DNA of 64,000 nucleotides. Source: Picochlorum sp. 'celeri' (lineage: Eukaryota > Chlorophyta > Trebouxiophyceae). The stretch lies in assembly GCA_010909725.1 (NCBI GenBank), contig JAACMV010000005.1:868001-932000 (forward strand), in the 5' to 3' direction. The notes below the pieces were generated by a model. The model worked only from the letters and a program-made list of their open reading frames with translations, had not been told where the DNA came from and made no database searches. Positions within the stretch are counted from its first letter, which is position 1. Each line of letters begins with the position of its first letter. Shown here in pieces: positions 30,373-41,318 of the stretch. Position numbers and translations under genes: made by a program.

Positions 30373-31618
30373 TTAGCGAATCACAGCGTTGCTGCTCAGC
30401 TTCATGCTTGACGATATTCTGCCAGCTTTCCACCCATTATTCCATTCAGCTCTTGCCTGCTCACCAGACCCTTTGTCTCCGTCGTACGTCACCTTCACAG
30501 GTCCTTCAACAGCTTCTCTTTCTGCTTTTTCTTTCCTCAGCCACCCTTCTACCAGACCAAGAAGCTTGCCCTGTTGCAGTTCTGGAATTGTGCGTGCCTC
30601 CTCAAACAGCCTCAACTGCCCTTGTGCTACATACATCACATGGGAGGGCCACGATTCCAATCCATCAAATATGTGCGTCGCGTAGATAATCGTCGCATTT
30701 CTTGATGCGCATTCTTCTTTTAAGAAATTCATCAAATCCGCCCTACCAAGGACATCCAAATCAACAGTAATCTCATCCAAGAGGAGGACATCAAATGGCT
30801 TGAGCAGACCCATCGCAATCTGCACCCTCCTCCTCTGACCATCTGATACAAGATGCATTCTCCACTCTGGATCTATATCCAACACATTGATGAGCCGCTC
30901 CAATCGTTTCGGGTCCACATCAGGCATGCTATGCAGCATTTGCCTAGCTGGAATATCTCCCTACATGCCATGTATTTGCGATATCATCTCTTGGTGCTAG
31001 TGTAAAGCAATTACATATCATACACGTACTGCAAGTGGAATGGAGTATCCAGCAAATGCAATATCCCGCTCCCAGTTGCCCCCAACATATGCAAGAGACC
31101 CAGAGGAAGTCAAACCAGTCGAGTGAAACGGGGACATTCCCAATACCTGCACAGCTCCAGCAGACACCATATGCTTCCCAGCTAATACTTTCAACAGCGT
31201 CGTCTTACCAGCCCCATTTGGCCCGATCAGAAGCACCGTTGCCCCTCGTGGAATGTCTATACTCAAGTTCTCAACCACAGCTTGGCGATTCGACAATGGC
31301 CGTCCATCTGCGATCAATAATCACCCATTTTACCGTGTAATATATCAAAAATATTCATATGAACACCAATGTACCTATATCGCAGTACCAGAAGCTGAGA
31401 TTATTTGTTCGAACTGCTGGCACGTCCTCTTGCACTGCGACTTCTGAAGGGGAGGATTTCTTACGTGCACCCTCTGACACACACACATTTTTGTTGACAT
31501 GTGTTCCAGACCCGGAACCCAACCGATCAAACAGACTGGAGGAGGTGGGCAGGACGTCGTGCTGAGCTGCTTCCAGCCCAGAACCGTTCTTATGGGTCAC
31601 ACTCACAGGAACGGGCAT
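30373..31618 (-). CDS. Soluble ABC ATPase, CAF16/ABCI19-21 type
   Basis: Three exons: 31618-31375, 31307-31030 and 30960-30373; 369 residues. Donors are GTACAT and GTACGT; acceptors are CGCAG and TGTAG. The first 75 residues are Ser-rich and disordered. The nucleotide-binding domain follows: Walker A IGPNGAGKTTLLKVLAGKHM, signature region VSDGQRRRVQIAMGLLKPF (here VSDGQ instead of LSGGQ, as in the CAF16 group), Walker B VLLLDEITVDLDVLGR and H-loop IIYATHIFDGLE. The splice restores SFWYCDIDGRPLSNRQAVVE and IPLAGDIPARQML. There are no membrane segments. Yeast CAF16 associates with CCR4-NOT; plant relatives respond to light and hormones. The C-terminal 50 residues are polar and specific to this protein. 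Confidence 0.88.
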
Positions 31619-31814
31619 GACTGGATACTACTACTAATGAAGAATAATAATTAAGATGTTCAGAATGTATAGCAATTGAGGTGCCTTGGTCAATACGTTG
31701 TGGTTATGATATCAATGCCATCCCTCAGGACTTTTTTTTTTGAAACACACATGGGTGTGCTGTAATCCACACTAATGCTTTTGTGTTGTGCATCTACTGA
31801 TATGTTATAATCGA

Positions 31815-32312
31815 TCAAATGAAGGGCCTTGCCGTGTCTGGAGTCGCTGGGCGATCACCATTCTCTGCTATACGAGGCACATTCCTATATTGTTCCATCT
31901 TTTGCTGCAATACAGACTTGATCTGCCAGGCAGAGGTGCTCTCCAAGGCATCCTCCACAGCAGCTGCCAACTCGTTGCCAGCGCGAGCATGTTCATTCGC
32001 TTGACGTAATTTCTCTTCAATTTCATCTATGCGCTCCTGGAGGCCTGCGATATTGTCTTGCTGGGCATACTTTTCATGATACCGCACCAACGAGAGACCC
32101 ACAAGACCTGCTGCCAGACCAAGGTTTACGAGGTGATGGGAGTTTCTCTTCACGTGTCTCTGAATTTTCACAGTCCATGGAGCATTCTTCCTCTGTTCAA
32201 TTGCTTCAATACGCTTTAAAGCTTCTTCTGAGTCTTTGAGAAGAGCATCTACGTCAACTGGAGAAGTTGGCTTGCCGATCCCGGTCTTTTGGCCATTGTC
32301 CTTTGCGGACAT
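31815..32312 (-). CDS. Coiled-coil protein with one membrane segment, unknown
   Basis: 165 residues from the ATG at 32312; the frame is open upstream, but this start has the better protein N-terminus (MSAKDNGQKTG). Order: polar start, helix DVDALLKDSEEALKRIEAIE, a conserved-looking APWTVKIQRHVKRNSHHLVN, one hydrophobic segment (LGLAAGLVGLSLV), then a long charged coiled coil (IAGLQERIDEIEEKLRQANE) and a Pro-rich end. The layout suggests a protein that dimerises on an organelle membrane. I do not recognise the family. Confidence 0.6.
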   Translation of the reverse strand: MSAKDNGQKTGIGKPTSPVDVDALLKDSEEALKRIEAIEQRKNAPWTVKIQRHVKRNSHHLVNLGLAAGLVGLSLVRYHEKYAQQDNIAGLQERIDEIEEKLRQANEHARAGNELAAAVEDALESTSAWQIKSVLQQKMEQYRNVPRIAENGDRPATPDTARPFI

Positions 32313-32492
32313 GATATGACGTACACGTTTGATGATTTTATTATGTTTTTCAACCAACGATCTGGGAGAATATTCAAAATGAAAGATTTGAAATGCAGGA
32401 GAGTTTTAATGTCCCATTCAAGGAATTTTCATGCATCTCCTATGCAATGTGAGTACTGGATGCCACATAGCCTGCATAATTAAATTATTAAA

Positions 32493-35400
32493 ATGGAGGA
32501 ATCTGGTTCTGATGTGGGAGGGCTTCAAATAATGAAGCGACGTGGGGACAAGGAGGAGCCGGAGGACAAGCATACTTTTCGGGCACCGGAACCTCGCCGG
32601 TCTATTCTAGGTGCGTACAGTAGGCATATAATTCATATTATAGTATATATACTAATACATTGTACCCGTACTTCAGGTTTAGATAAGCTGGCTGCTCAAA
32701 AGAGGCGAGAGAAGCAGCAGAAGCAAGGTGTGGCAATATCGTTTAGTGGGATGGATGAAGAGGAGGACGGCGTTGGGAAAGAGCAGGGGTTCCGGAGGCG
32801 AGAGCATAGTTCGAGGAAGAAGCGAGAGTATGATACGTCTCGAGCGGGGGAGAGGGATGCGGATGAGGACCGGGGAGCAAGACGGAGGGATGGAGGTGGG
32901 TATTCATCCAGTCGATATAAAAGGAGATATGATGATGATAGGAGGCCGACATCATCTTCTTGGCAGGGTACTCCTTCAAGAGGAGGTGAGAGGAGAGAAT
33001 CAAGGCGCCCGTCTCATTATAGTAGCAGTTGGGACGCCCCATCAGCATCTCATCATGTATCACGGCCTGGATCTCGACTGCAAAGGAGAGATGTGAGGGA
33101 TACTGGACGGGTTCGATTTGAAGATGTGGACGGTAGAAATAGGTATCAAGTAGATGACCGTCGTAGAGAGCCTGCAGTGGATTATGCAGAACTTGAAGCA
33201 ATAGAAGAGCAGCTTGATCGAGAATGGTATGCTCAGGAGGAAGGAGGGGCTTTGGACCAAAGCCATGATCCGTTCTTGGGTGATGCTGAGAACGATCCAT
33301 CGCTTGTGCGGCGGAAAGAGATTGCTCAGAAGAAATTGACCAGGAGGGACGGAAGTCTGATGACACTGGCTCAGAGCAAACGGGCTTCTGAAATGCAAAA
33401 GGACATGAATGCTTGGGAAGAGAACAGGCTTCTTACTAGCGGTGTCGTCAACCCTCTTGAGGTGGATCTTGATATGACACATGATGGCGATTCCAGAGTT
33501 TTGCTGCTCGTTCATGATACAAGACCTCCCTTTTTGGATGGGCGGTTTTTGTTTACAAAGCAAAAGGGCCCTGTCATGCCTTTGAAGGATCCGACATCTG
33601 ATTTGGCTGTTATCGCACGAAATGGGAGTAAAATTGTCAAAGAAATCCGTGAGAAGAAGGACGCAAATAAGAGTAGGGCTCGATTCTGGGAAGTGGCTGG
33701 CTCAAAAATTGGTAAAATCACTGGATTGACAGAGAAAGAGGTGGAGGAAGGGGAAAAAGCGCGAGAAGAATTGAGAAAAGAAGCCGGGGATGACGTGGTC
33801 GATCCCACAGAAGTAAACTCAGATGAGGAAGGGGAAGAAGGCAGAAAGGCGCGGCGGGAAAGATCACAATTCAAATCTCATATGAAGAAATCTGAGGCAG
33901 TTTCCGAGTTTGCAAAGACAAAGAGCATTTCAGAGCAGAGGAAATATTTACCTGTGTTTAGCGTGCGAGATGAGATGATACAAGTTATTCGAGAGAATCA
34001 AGTCGTCATTGTTGTTGGTGAAACAGGAAGTGGCAAGACAACTCAAATGACACAATATTTGCATGAGGAAGGATTTACAAAGGTTGGTCAAGTGGGTTGC
34101 ACACAGCCACGAAGAGTAGCGGCAATGAGTGTTGCAAAGCGTGTTAGCGATGAAATGGGGGTCGAACTAGGAAAAGAGGTGGGATATTCAATTCGTTTTG
34201 AGGATGTCACATCTGAAGATACTGTCATCAAGTACATGACTGATGGTGTCTTGCTGAGGGAGACGTTGACAGAACCCGACTTGGACAGGTATAGCGCTGT
34301 TATCATGGATGAGGCACACGAGCGCTCTCTTAATACGGATGTCCTCTTTGGAATCCTGAAAAAAGTTGTTTCTAGAAGGCGTGACTTTAGATTGATAGTA
34401 ACATCTGCAACGCTGGACGCAGATAAATTTTCAAACTTCTTTGGCCGTGCTCCAATTTTCAAGATTCCTGGAAGGACGTTCCCTGTCGACGTCATGTTTT
34501 CGAAAACTCCCCAAGAGGATTATGTTGAGGCTGCTGTGAAACAAGCAATAGCTGTACATCTCGGGCATCCAGCAGGAGACATTCTCATTTTCATGACGGG
34601 TCAGGAGGAAATCGAAGCTACATGCTTTGCTTTGCAAGAGAGACTGGAGCACTTGGGAGAGGGCATCAACCCTTTGCTAATTTTACCAATTTATTCCCAG
34701 CTGCCTTCGGATCTCCAGGCAAAAATTTTTGAGCGAGCACCAGAGGGAACCAGAAAGTGCATTGTATCAACCAATATAGCAGAAACATCTCTCACAGTCG
34801 ATGGAATCATTTACGTGATCGACACAGGATACGTGAAAATGAAAGTGTACAACTCGAAAATTGGAATGGACGCATTGACAGTATTCCCCGAGTCACAGGC
34901 TGCTGCAAACCAGAGGTCTGGAAGAGCAGGGAGGACCGGACCAGGAACCTGCTGGAGACTGTACACAGAGAGCGCATTTGTTCATGAGATGCTTCCGACG
35001 ACAGTTCCAGAAATACAGCGGACCAACCTCGCCAACGTCGTCTTGCTGCTCAAGAGCCTGAACGTCAAGGACTTGATGCAGTTTGACTTCATGGACCCTC
35101 CTCCACAAGAAAACATTGCCAACTCCATGTATCAATTGTGGATATTGGGTGCCTTGGATAACACGGGCTCCCTCACAAAATTGGGAAGAAAGATGGTTGA
35201 ATTTCCATTAGATCCACCCCTGGCAAAAATGCTGCTCGTGGGTGAAGAAATGGGTTGCTCTAATGAAGTACTGACCATTGTGTCCATGCTAAGTGTCCCT
35301 TCTGTATTTTTCAGACCACCAGACAGAGCTGAAGAGAGTGATGCTGCCCGCGAAAAATTCTTTGTCCCAGAATCTGACCATCTCACGCTCCTTCACGTGT

Positions 35401-36023
35401 ATCAGCAGTGGAAGACAAACGGATATAGAAGTGATTGGTGCAGCGCACACTTCCTTCAGCCAAAAGGCTTGAAGAAGGCAAAAGAGGTCCGTTCGCAACT
35501 GTTGGACATCATGGAGCAGCAAAAGATTCGTATCGTGTCGTGTGGAAATGATTGGGATATTATACGAAAGGCAATATGTTCTGCATACTTTCACAATGCA
35601 GGCAAGCTCAAGGGCATTGGAGAATATGTCAACTGCCGAACAGGCATCCCATGTCATTTACACCCGACATCCGCATTGTACGGTCTAGGATACACTCCAG
35701 ACTATATAATTTACCACGAGCTCGTGTTTACAACGAAAGAGTACATGCAATGCGTTACTGCAGTGGATCCTGAATGGCTTGCTGAACTCGGCCCCGCATT
35801 CTTCTCCATCAAAGAGACTGATGCCTCCCGCTTGGACCATGCCTCCCACCTCAAATCCAGGCAAATAGCCATGGAGCGAGAGATGCAGAGCGTGAAAGAG
35901 GAAGAATCCAAGCTAAAGGATATTGAAGAGGAAGCGAAACAGAAACAGCGCGCCAAACAGCGAGCATCCATCGCATCCATAGGAGGCCCTCGGCCCACAA
36001 AAAAGAGAACATTTGGATTATAA
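32493..36023 (+). CDS. PRP16: DEAH-box spliceosomal RNA helicase PRP16
   Basis: Two exons: 32493-32610 and 32677-36023. The 66-nt intron (donor GTGCGT, branch-like TACTAAT, acceptor TTCAG) has no stop in frame, so the unspliced frame is also open. The spliced protein has 1154 residues. The join gives [19 protein letters not shown], the family's N-terminal block. An Arg/Asp/Glu-rich disordered region of about 200 residues follows, then the helicase: [10 protein letters not shown] (I), [33 protein letters not shown] (DEAH), TSATLD (III), [13 protein letters not shown] (V) and [14 protein letters not shown] (VI). The HA2 and OB domains end in a basic coiled tail. PRP16 drives remodelling after the first step of splicing. 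The N-terminal block separates it from PRP2, PRP22 and PRP43. Confidence 0.95.
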   Translation: MEESGSDVGGLQIMKRRGDKEEPEDKHTFRAPEPRRSILGAYSRHIIHIIVYILIHCTRTSGLDKLAAQKRREKQQKQGVAISFSGMDEEEDGVGKEQGFRRREHSSRKKREYDTSRAGERDADEDRGARRRDGGGYSSSRYKRRYDDDRRPTSSSWQGTPSRGGERRESRRPSHYSSSWDAPSASHHVSRPGSRLQRRDVRDTGRVRFEDVDGRNRYQVDDRRREPAVDYAELEAIEEQLDREWYAQEEGGALDQSHDPFLGDAENDPSLVRRKEIAQKKLTRRDGSLMTLAQSKRASEMQKDMNAWEENRLLTSGVVNPLEVDLDMTHDGDSRVLLLVHDTRPPFLDGRFLFTKQKGPVMPLKDPTSDLAVIARNGSKIVKEIREKKDANKSRARFWEVAGSKIGKITGLTEKEVEEGEKAREELRKEAGDDVVDPTEVNSDEEGEEGRKARRERSQFKSHMKKSEAVSEFAKTKSISEQRKYLPVFSVRDEMIQVIRENQVVIVVGETGSGKTTQMTQYLHEEGFTKVGQVGCTQPRRVAAMSVAKRVSDEMGVELGKEVGYSIRFEDVTSEDTVIKYMTDGVLLRETLTEPDLDRYSAVIMDEAHERSLNTDVLFGILKKVVSRRRDFRLIVTSATLDADKFSNFFGRAPIFKIPGRTFPVDVMFSKTPQEDYVEAAVKQAIAVHLGHPAGDILIFMTGQEEIEATCFALQERLEHLGEGINPLLILPIYSQLPSDLQAKIFERAPEGTRKCIVSTNIAETSLTVDGIIYVIDTGYVKMKVYNSKIGMDALTVFPESQAAANQRSGRAGRTGPGTCWRLYTESAFVHEMLPTTVPEIQRTNLANVVLLLKSLNVKDLMQFDFMDPPPQENIANSMYQLWILGALDNTGSLTKLGRKMVEFPLDPPLAKMLLVGEEMGCSNEVLTIVSMLSVPSVFFRPPDRAEESDAAREKFFVPESDHLTLLHVYQQWKTNGYRSDWCSAHFLQPKGLKKAKEVRSQLLDIMEQQKIRIVSCGNDWDIIRKAICSAYFHNAGKLKGIGEYVNCRTGIPCHLHPTSALYGLGYTPDYIIYHELVFTTKEYMQCVTAVDPEWLAELGPAFFSIKETDASRLDHASHLKSRQIAMEREMQSVKEEESKLKDIEEEAKQKQRAKQRASIASIGGPRPTKKRTFGL

Positions 36024-36042
36024 TTCATTCATTCATTCATTC
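36023..36042. repeat. (ATTC)5 microsatellite between two convergent stop codons
   Basis: Five ATTC units begin at the last base of the PRP16 stop and contain the stop codon (36039-36037, minus) of the convergent HAD gene. Confidence 0.9.
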
Positions 36043-37032
36043 TGCTTCATCTGTAGCATGGCGAACCCTCCGTCCAGGCTCCTGTCCCGCACCATCATCA
36101 ATTTTCTTTTCCAAATCCATAAAATTGCCACCACCTTTATTCGCAAACAACCGCCGGATATTATACACTGACAACTCTTTTAAAGACCCAACTGTCAAAT
36201 CAGCCCCTCGCAGCTGATGCGCAGAGCATCTACCAATCACCCCCACCGCCCTCATCGAACAATTATGCGCCGCAACAATAGAATTCTGAGACGTACAAAA
36301 TACGACGCACTGCTCAGGAGCCCGCCCAAGTTTCAAGGCAGCAGCCAAATACTGCAATGATGTCGTCTCCATATCATCTTCCCCCGTAACCAGCGCATCA
36401 AAGTACCCCACCACGCCCTCCCCCAGCAACCCAGTCACAGCTTTTCTACTCATAGATGACACCAATGCAGAAGGAATCTTAAACTCCTGCGTCGTCACCT
36501 CCACCCATCCAACAGTGTCATCATACACAAGGTTATCCCCCACCCCATCTGTATCCTCTATTGCCTCATACACCTCAAATGCCAACGCCCGTGCCACCTT
36601 GATATCATCCGTCCAACGAAGAACCTCCAGTATCGCCCTCTCAGCCATCATGCCACTCACCCGATCCCAAACAGCGTCAGATGGATGAGGCAATCCACGT
36701 CGTCTGGCCACATTCAACCACGCCCCCTTTGTCCACACACCAACATCCATGAGAGCATCCAAATCGTAAAGTAACCCAAATGCCTGATCCGGATGCATAG
36801 AAAACCTCATCCTATCAGCACCACGGACTTTTAAAGACTCGTTCATGGTATCGACATCCAGTCTCGTCCGTTCCCCTGTTCTCGTAAAGACTGTGAATCC
36901 CTCTCCATACTCGGAACCAGCATTATTAGGGGAAGAAGAATGGTTTCGGGATGATGCGTGGGCTGTACAGGATCTCAAAGGCACCCTGAGGCAATTCCAA
37001 GGCCTGGGAAGAATGGAACCAACACGAACCAT
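36037..37032 (-). CDS. HAD-like hydrolase, probably organelle-targeted
   Basis: 331 residues. The first 40 are basic and Ser-rich (MVRVGSILPRPWNCLRVPLR), consistent with a plastid or mitochondrial transit peptide. HAD motif I is LLYDLDALMDVG (DxD kept; the usual Gly after DxD is Ala). A cap domain rich in helices follows (WLNVARRRGLPHPSDAVWDR), then motif II-like SALVSSMSRKAV, GVVGYFDALVTGED, and a motif III/IV region APEQCVVFCTSQNSIVAAHN in which the expected ED is changed to CT. Members dephosphorylate small metabolites. The altered motif IV makes activity less certain. The sequence after residue 270 is family-specific. It converges on PRP16, 13 bp between stops. Confidence 0.75.
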   Translation of the reverse strand: MVRVGSILPRPWNCLRVPLRSCTAHASSRNHSSSPNNAGSEYGEGFTVFTRTGERTRLDVDTMNESLKVRGADRMRFSMHPDQAFGLLYDLDALMDVGVWTKGAWLNVARRRGLPHPSDAVWDRVSGMMAERAILEVLRWTDDIKVARALAFEVYEAIEDTDGVGDNLVYDDTVGWVEVTTQEFKIPSALVSSMSRKAVTGLLGEGVVGYFDALVTGEDDMETTSLQYLAAALKLGRAPEQCVVFCTSQNSIVAAHNCSMRAVGVIGRCSAHQLRGADLTVGSLKELSVYNIRRLFANKGGGNFMDLEKKIDDGAGQEPGRRVRHATDEAE

Positions 37033-37219
37033 TGCTGCAGATGCACGCTCAGAGACACATTATGAGTGTTTTATGTTGATAATTGTTAGAATCAATCGAA
37101 ATAATCCTCGAATATTCAGGAAGTAATTGCAAATCTCTAGGTAGTACCATTGTACCCCATTTTCAATGAAAATTTTTCATGCATATGCACATGGAGAGTA
37201 CGACACATGTACACCAACA

Positions 37220-38020
37220 TTACATGGGAGGCAATTGCTCTGGTCGATCACCCTTGACAATCTTACTCACTGCTTTGAATGACGGGTGACTGGTATTCAC
37301 CATCATCTGGAACAGCGTCATCTCTGATGACGCAATATGAATGTGACCATGCTGCTGCGCTAATCGATGCAGGGCAGCAGATCTATCCCCAACTCTCTGC
37401 GACGACACCCCATCAACAAGAATATGAACATGGTATCCCATCTCCACAAGATCAATCGCCGTCTGGAGAATACAGACATGGGTTTCCACACCAAGCAAGA
37501 GAATGTTCTTCACATGGCTCAATTCACTCCCCAAAGGACCCTTGACATCTGGAACCATCATGCTGAAATCTGTCTTTGCAACAATATTCGTGTACGGTGA
37601 TGATGCCTCGCTGCTCTGCAAAACCTCTGTAACTTCAGATACAGTGGACCCTAATGCCTTGGGATATTGCTCTGTAATGACCACTGGCAGCCCCAACTCA
37701 TGCGCAGCCATTGTCATGCGTCGAGCCACATCCACAACCGCAGGAAATCCATGAATGACTGTTCTGAATCGCTCCTGTACATCGCAGATGAATAGTGCTG
37801 TGTTTTCTGTGGATAATCTCCCAAGAGGTGGAGAATCCAATGTTCTACTATTCCCCGCTCCCATCGCTGTTCTAATGGTAGAGTACAAGCTCTTGAATTC
37901 TTTTCTATAAGAAAAGTCAGATATATCGCTGTTATAACGAGGATAGTGAGTAGACAACTGTCTCCTGCTCGTTCCAGTGACCAATAGGAGTGCTCGTCTC
38001 CCCAGTAGATATCGTTGCAT
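37220..38020 (-). CDS. Isochorismatase-family hydrolase (ISOC1/2-like)
   Basis: 266 residues; the first 55 are basic and hydroxyl-rich (MQRYLLGRRALLLVTGTSRR), fitting a mitochondrial presequence. The cysteine-hydrolase core has the three catalytic residues: Asp in LFICDVQERFR, Lys in IVAKTDFSMM and Cys in GVETHVCILQTAIDL. Other blocks: PVVITEQYPKALGST and GYHVHILVDGVSSQ. ISOC1/2 proteins are mitochondrial or peroxisomal enzymes of unclear substrate, so isochorismate hydrolysis should not be assumed. Its start lies 451 bp from the divergently transcribed oxyanion transporter. Confidence 0.9.
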   Translation of the reverse strand: MQRYLLGRRALLLVTGTSRRQLSTHYPRYNSDISDFSYRKEFKSLYSTIRTAMGAGNSRTLDSPPLGRLSTENTALFICDVQERFRTVIHGFPAVVDVARRMTMAAHELGLPVVITEQYPKALGSTVSEVTEVLQSSEASSPYTNIVAKTDFSMMVPDVKGPLGSELSHVKNILLLGVETHVCILQTAIDLVEMGYHVHILVDGVSSQRVGDRSAALHRLAQQHGHIHIASSEMTLFQMMVNTSHPSFKAVSKIVKGDRPEQLPPM

Positions 38021-38471
38021 AGACTCAATTGTCTGCGATGGTATTTGGATTTCAAATTCTTCGATATGCCAATGATATTACTATTATTCTGAACAGCATT
38101 ACTAGGATCTCTTCAAGCGTTGCAGAATTCGAATGCAATTTTATATTCTAGTCAAGGAAGGAACATTCCTTGAATACGAATAATAAGAATCGGTTCCTTT
38201 TTTCGTTGTTGGGATTTGAATCTCTTCGTTGACCAAGATCCAGTTAAATCAGAGCATCTCCGGTCGGAATGATGTTGCGAATATATCTATTTTACATCCA
38301 AAACCTTGATTGAATGAATTATTCACAAATGCAACAACAATTCTACGAATAGGATTGATAGACGCGATGAGACGTGTCAGAACTCTTGGGAATCGTCACG
38401 TGTTAATTCAGTTGCGCTGAGATTGTCGATTTTCTCATCTCATTTGTATCTCGATTTGTATCAATTGCACT
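38021..38471. other. Divergent intergenic region with one perfect hairpin
   Basis: 451 bp, AT-rich, between the isochorismatase gene and the oxyanion transporter. It contains an 8-bp perfect inverted repeat (38152-38173) and no coding frame I can support. Confidence 0.5.
38152..38173. repeat. Inverted repeat, 8-bp stem and 6-nt loop
   Basis: TCAAGGAA at 38152-38159 and TTCCTTGA at 38166-38173 are perfectly complementary, separated by GGAACA. It could form a hairpin or be a palindromic binding site upstream of the transporter gene. Confidence 0.6.
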
Positions 38472-41318
38472 ATGGTTTTATCTGCGGTGAAGGAGAAGGT
38501 GGACAAGATACGGCATAGCGAACGGGTCTATGTGTGCTTTGTTCTGGCGACGACGGCACTGGCGATTGTTCTGATGGTGGTCCCTTCCTTGTTGATGGCT
38601 GATGCTGTCAAAGATCAGAGTGTGCCTGAAGGGGATGGGGGAGGGACTGACGAGGACCAAGCGGCGCTGGATACCACGTTTTCTGATCTGGATGGCAAAG
38701 GGTGGCTGTCTCTGGTGTTGATCTTCATGGGCTTTTTTCTCATGATTTTCGATGTCGTTGGCGCTGATTTCGCTATGAATTTGGTTCTTTTGCTCATGGT
38801 TGTGTTTAAAATTCTTCCATTACAGCTTGCCATCAGTGGGTATGCAAATTCTGGCCTGCTGACTGTGGTGGTTCTCTTTGTGGTGGCACAGGGTTTTACA
38901 GCGACAGGTGGGGCAGATTATTTCATCACCAAGCTCCTTGGGAATCCGAATGATGTCATGCTGGCGCAAGTAAGGATGTGCTTGATTGCCGCAACGATTT
39001 CGTCGTTTATTAATGACACGCCTGTGTTTTTAATCATGCTTCCTATCGTCATGACATGGGCATCCAAGGCAGAGCTTAATATACGCCAGTTGCTGATACC
39101 GTTGTCGTATTGCTGTTTGCTTGGAGGATTGAATACATCGATAGGAACGAGTACAAATCTTGTCGTGACTGGTCAGTTTACTGAAAAGGTGTTGAATCCC
39201 CTCAGTCCATACTACCAGCCAGGGTTGTCCAAGATTCCCTTGTTTGGTGTCACGCCCTATGGGTTGCCTAACGTTATATGGGGTGTGATTTACATATTAT
39301 ATGCCTCCCCTTTTCTGCTGACAGGAGGAGCTGGAATGAGAACCTTCCAACGAGTGGGTCAAGCGCTTTTGAGGAGGAACAGGCCCTTGTCATCTGATGA
39401 AGGGAATGGCTTGGAGCAGGCCAATGGGTTTGATTCAAGCGATTTTTTCATCGGCCTCATGATAAAACCATCGTCTCCATCAATTGGCATGACGATTGAG
39501 AATGCGGGGTTGAGGCATCTGGAAGGAGTGTACCTTGCATCTGTCAGAAGGAGTGGCAAGGTGGTGCATGCTGTTGGGTCTGAATTCATACTTGCCTCTG
39601 GAGACATCTTGTATTTTTCTGGGGTGCCTGACGGTATTGAAGAAATTGCCGAAAAGCATCATTTGATTCCATACACAGACTCTATCGATGTTTTAGATGT
39701 ACATGATGTTGCTAACTTGTCCGCAGCATTCGGGACTGAGACTATATCTGTACCCAGAGAGGATTCTGTCATTGACGTCCCAGTATCTCCCAAGGAATCG
39801 CCGTTGGAGTTGGTACAGGCGACCATTAAAAAGAATGCTGCAATTGATGGTCAGAATATTCGAGATTGTATGTTCCGACGAACATTTCATGCTGCTGTGG
39901 TGTCTATTAAAAGGAAAGGGCTGCCATTGGCATGGACTGGGCCAACCATTGGGGATGAGGTGTTGCGTTCTGGGGACGAGTTGCTGCTGGATGTGAGGCC
40001 GCAGTTTTGGACCTCTGCAGAAGTCAATGCGAATTTTACCGGCATATCAAAGAGTGGACAGGTGAAATCGAATAATGAATTCATGGTCTACATGCAAGTG
40101 ACGGGCACGCTTGCTGGAACAAGTGTCCACAAGGCTGGATTGCGAAAATTGCCCAATGCATTCCTGGTGGCTATTGAGAGAGGGCCTACCACTCTTCATG
40201 CAGTAGACCCAAAAGAAATTCTAGAAGATGGTGACATTCTTTGCTTTGCAGGGGATGCATCCTCCGTGAAATTCATTCGCAATACGCCTGGTTTGGTTCC
40301 ATTGGCAGAGGAGCATGCATCGCGGTTGGAAGATGTCAAGCATGTGGAGAGGCGTCTTGTCCAAGCTGTTGTTGCTCGAGGTTCCCCGCTTATAGGTAAG
40401 ACACCAAAGGACATCAAGTTTAGACAACACTTTAACGCAGCAGTGATTGCGGTCGCAAGAAAGGGAGAGAGGGTCAAAGCAAAGCCAGGGGAAATTGAAC
40501 TGCAAGCATCAGACATTCTCCTGCTTGACTGTGGTCCAGCCTTTGCATCCAAGCACAAGGACAGCAAATATTTCTCAGTAATTTTAGAAATGGAGAATAC
40601 CAATCCGCCGAGATATCTTCATACGGGAATCTGCGTCGTGCTTATCGTGGCTGCATTTGTCCTGTATGCTGTCAATGTGCTTGATATTCTAATTGGTGCA
40701 GGCATTGCCGCAGCCACAATGCTTGTGACAGGGTGCTTATCACCTGCACAGGCTCGACATGCAATCAAGTGGGATATTTATATGATGATTGCGGGCTCTT
40801 TTGGTGTTTCTGCTGGACTAGAAGTATCGGGAGGCGCCGCAGCCATTGCCAACCTCATCATCTCCATTGGCAAGAATGCTGGTGGGAAGGGATTCATCAT
40901 CGGTGCAGTCTATGTGGCGACCGTTGTCCTGTCTCAAATAATATCAAACAATTCGGCAGCAGCCTTGGTCTTTCCAATCGCTGCCACAATATCCCTGAAC
41001 ATGGATATAGATATTTACATCCTGAGTTATGCAGTCATGCTGGGGGCCTCGGCAGTCTTCATGTCAAGCTTTGGATACCAAACAAATTTACTCGCATTGG
41101 CAGCCGGCGGACACTCCTCGAGAGACTTTCTGAAATTTGGAACGCCACTCCAATTTGTCCTTGCTGTCGTATCCATCGCAACACTGATTGCAGGTTCCTC
41201 CAACTGGCCCTATGTATGGCTTGCAACAGGCATTGTTGGTGTAGTCACCCTGTCTATTCCTCAAGTTGTCGACATTATTTTCCGAATGCGCCAAAAAAGC
41301 ACTGATAAAGAATTCTAG
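38472..41318 (+). CDS. Sodium/sulfate-type oxyanion transporter with four TrkA-C domains (SAC1/SLT-like)
   Basis: 948 residues, single exon. The N-terminal half has about eight membrane segments, with FINDTPVFLIMLPIV and GGLNTSIGTSTNLVVTGQF, the two re-entrant substrate loops of the DASS/SLC13 fold. Four TrkA-C-type modules follow in the cytosolic loop (about residues 330-400, 450-520, 535-600 and 630-700; for example VYLASVRRSGKVVHAVGSEF, then ILASGDILYFSG). Then come the last membrane segments with ISNNSAAALVFPIAATIS and SSFGYQTNLLALAAGG. In green algae this layout is shared by the sulfate transporters SLT1-3 and the sulfur-status regulator SAC1. I cannot separate these by eye; phosphate or arsenite transport is also possible. 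Confidence 0.9.
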   Translation: MVLSAVKEKVDKIRHSERVYVCFVLATTALAIVLMVVPSLLMADAVKDQSVPEGDGGGTDEDQAALDTTFSDLDGKGWLSLVLIFMGFFLMIFDVVGADFAMNLVLLLMVVFKILPLQLAISGYANSGLLTVVVLFVVAQGFTATGGADYFITKLLGNPNDVMLAQVRMCLIAATISSFINDTPVFLIMLPIVMTWASKAELNIRQLLIPLSYCCLLGGLNTSIGTSTNLVVTGQFTEKVLNPLSPYYQPGLSKIPLFGVTPYGLPNVIWGVIYILYASPFLLTGGAGMRTFQRVGQALLRRNRPLSSDEGNGLEQANGFDSSDFFIGLMIKPSSPSIGMTIENAGLRHLEGVYLASVRRSGKVVHAVGSEFILASGDILYFSGVPDGIEEIAEKHHLIPYTDSIDVLDVHDVANLSAAFGTETISVPREDSVIDVPVSPKESPLELVQATIKKNAAIDGQNIRDCMFRRTFHAAVVSIKRKGLPLAWTGPTIGDEVLRSGDELLLDVRPQFWTSAEVNANFTGISKSGQVKSNNEFMVYMQVTGTLAGTSVHKAGLRKLPNAFLVAIERGPTTLHAVDPKEILEDGDILCFAGDASSVKFIRNTPGLVPLAEEHASRLEDVKHVERRLVQAVVARGSPLIGKTPKDIKFRQHFNAAVIAVARKGERVKAKPGEIELQASDILLLDCGPAFASKHKDSKYFSVILEMENTNPPRYLHTGICVVLIVAAFVLYAVNVLDILIGAGIAAATMLVTGCLSPAQARHAIKWDIYMMIAGSFGVSAGLEVSGGAAAIANLIISIGKNAGGKGFIIGAVYVATVVLSQIISNNSAAALVFPIAATISLNMDIDIYILSYAVMLGASAVFMSSFGYQTNLLALAAGGHSSRDFLKFGTPLQFVLAVVSIATLIAGSSNWPYVWLATGIVGVVTLSIPQVVDIIFRMRQKSTDKEF

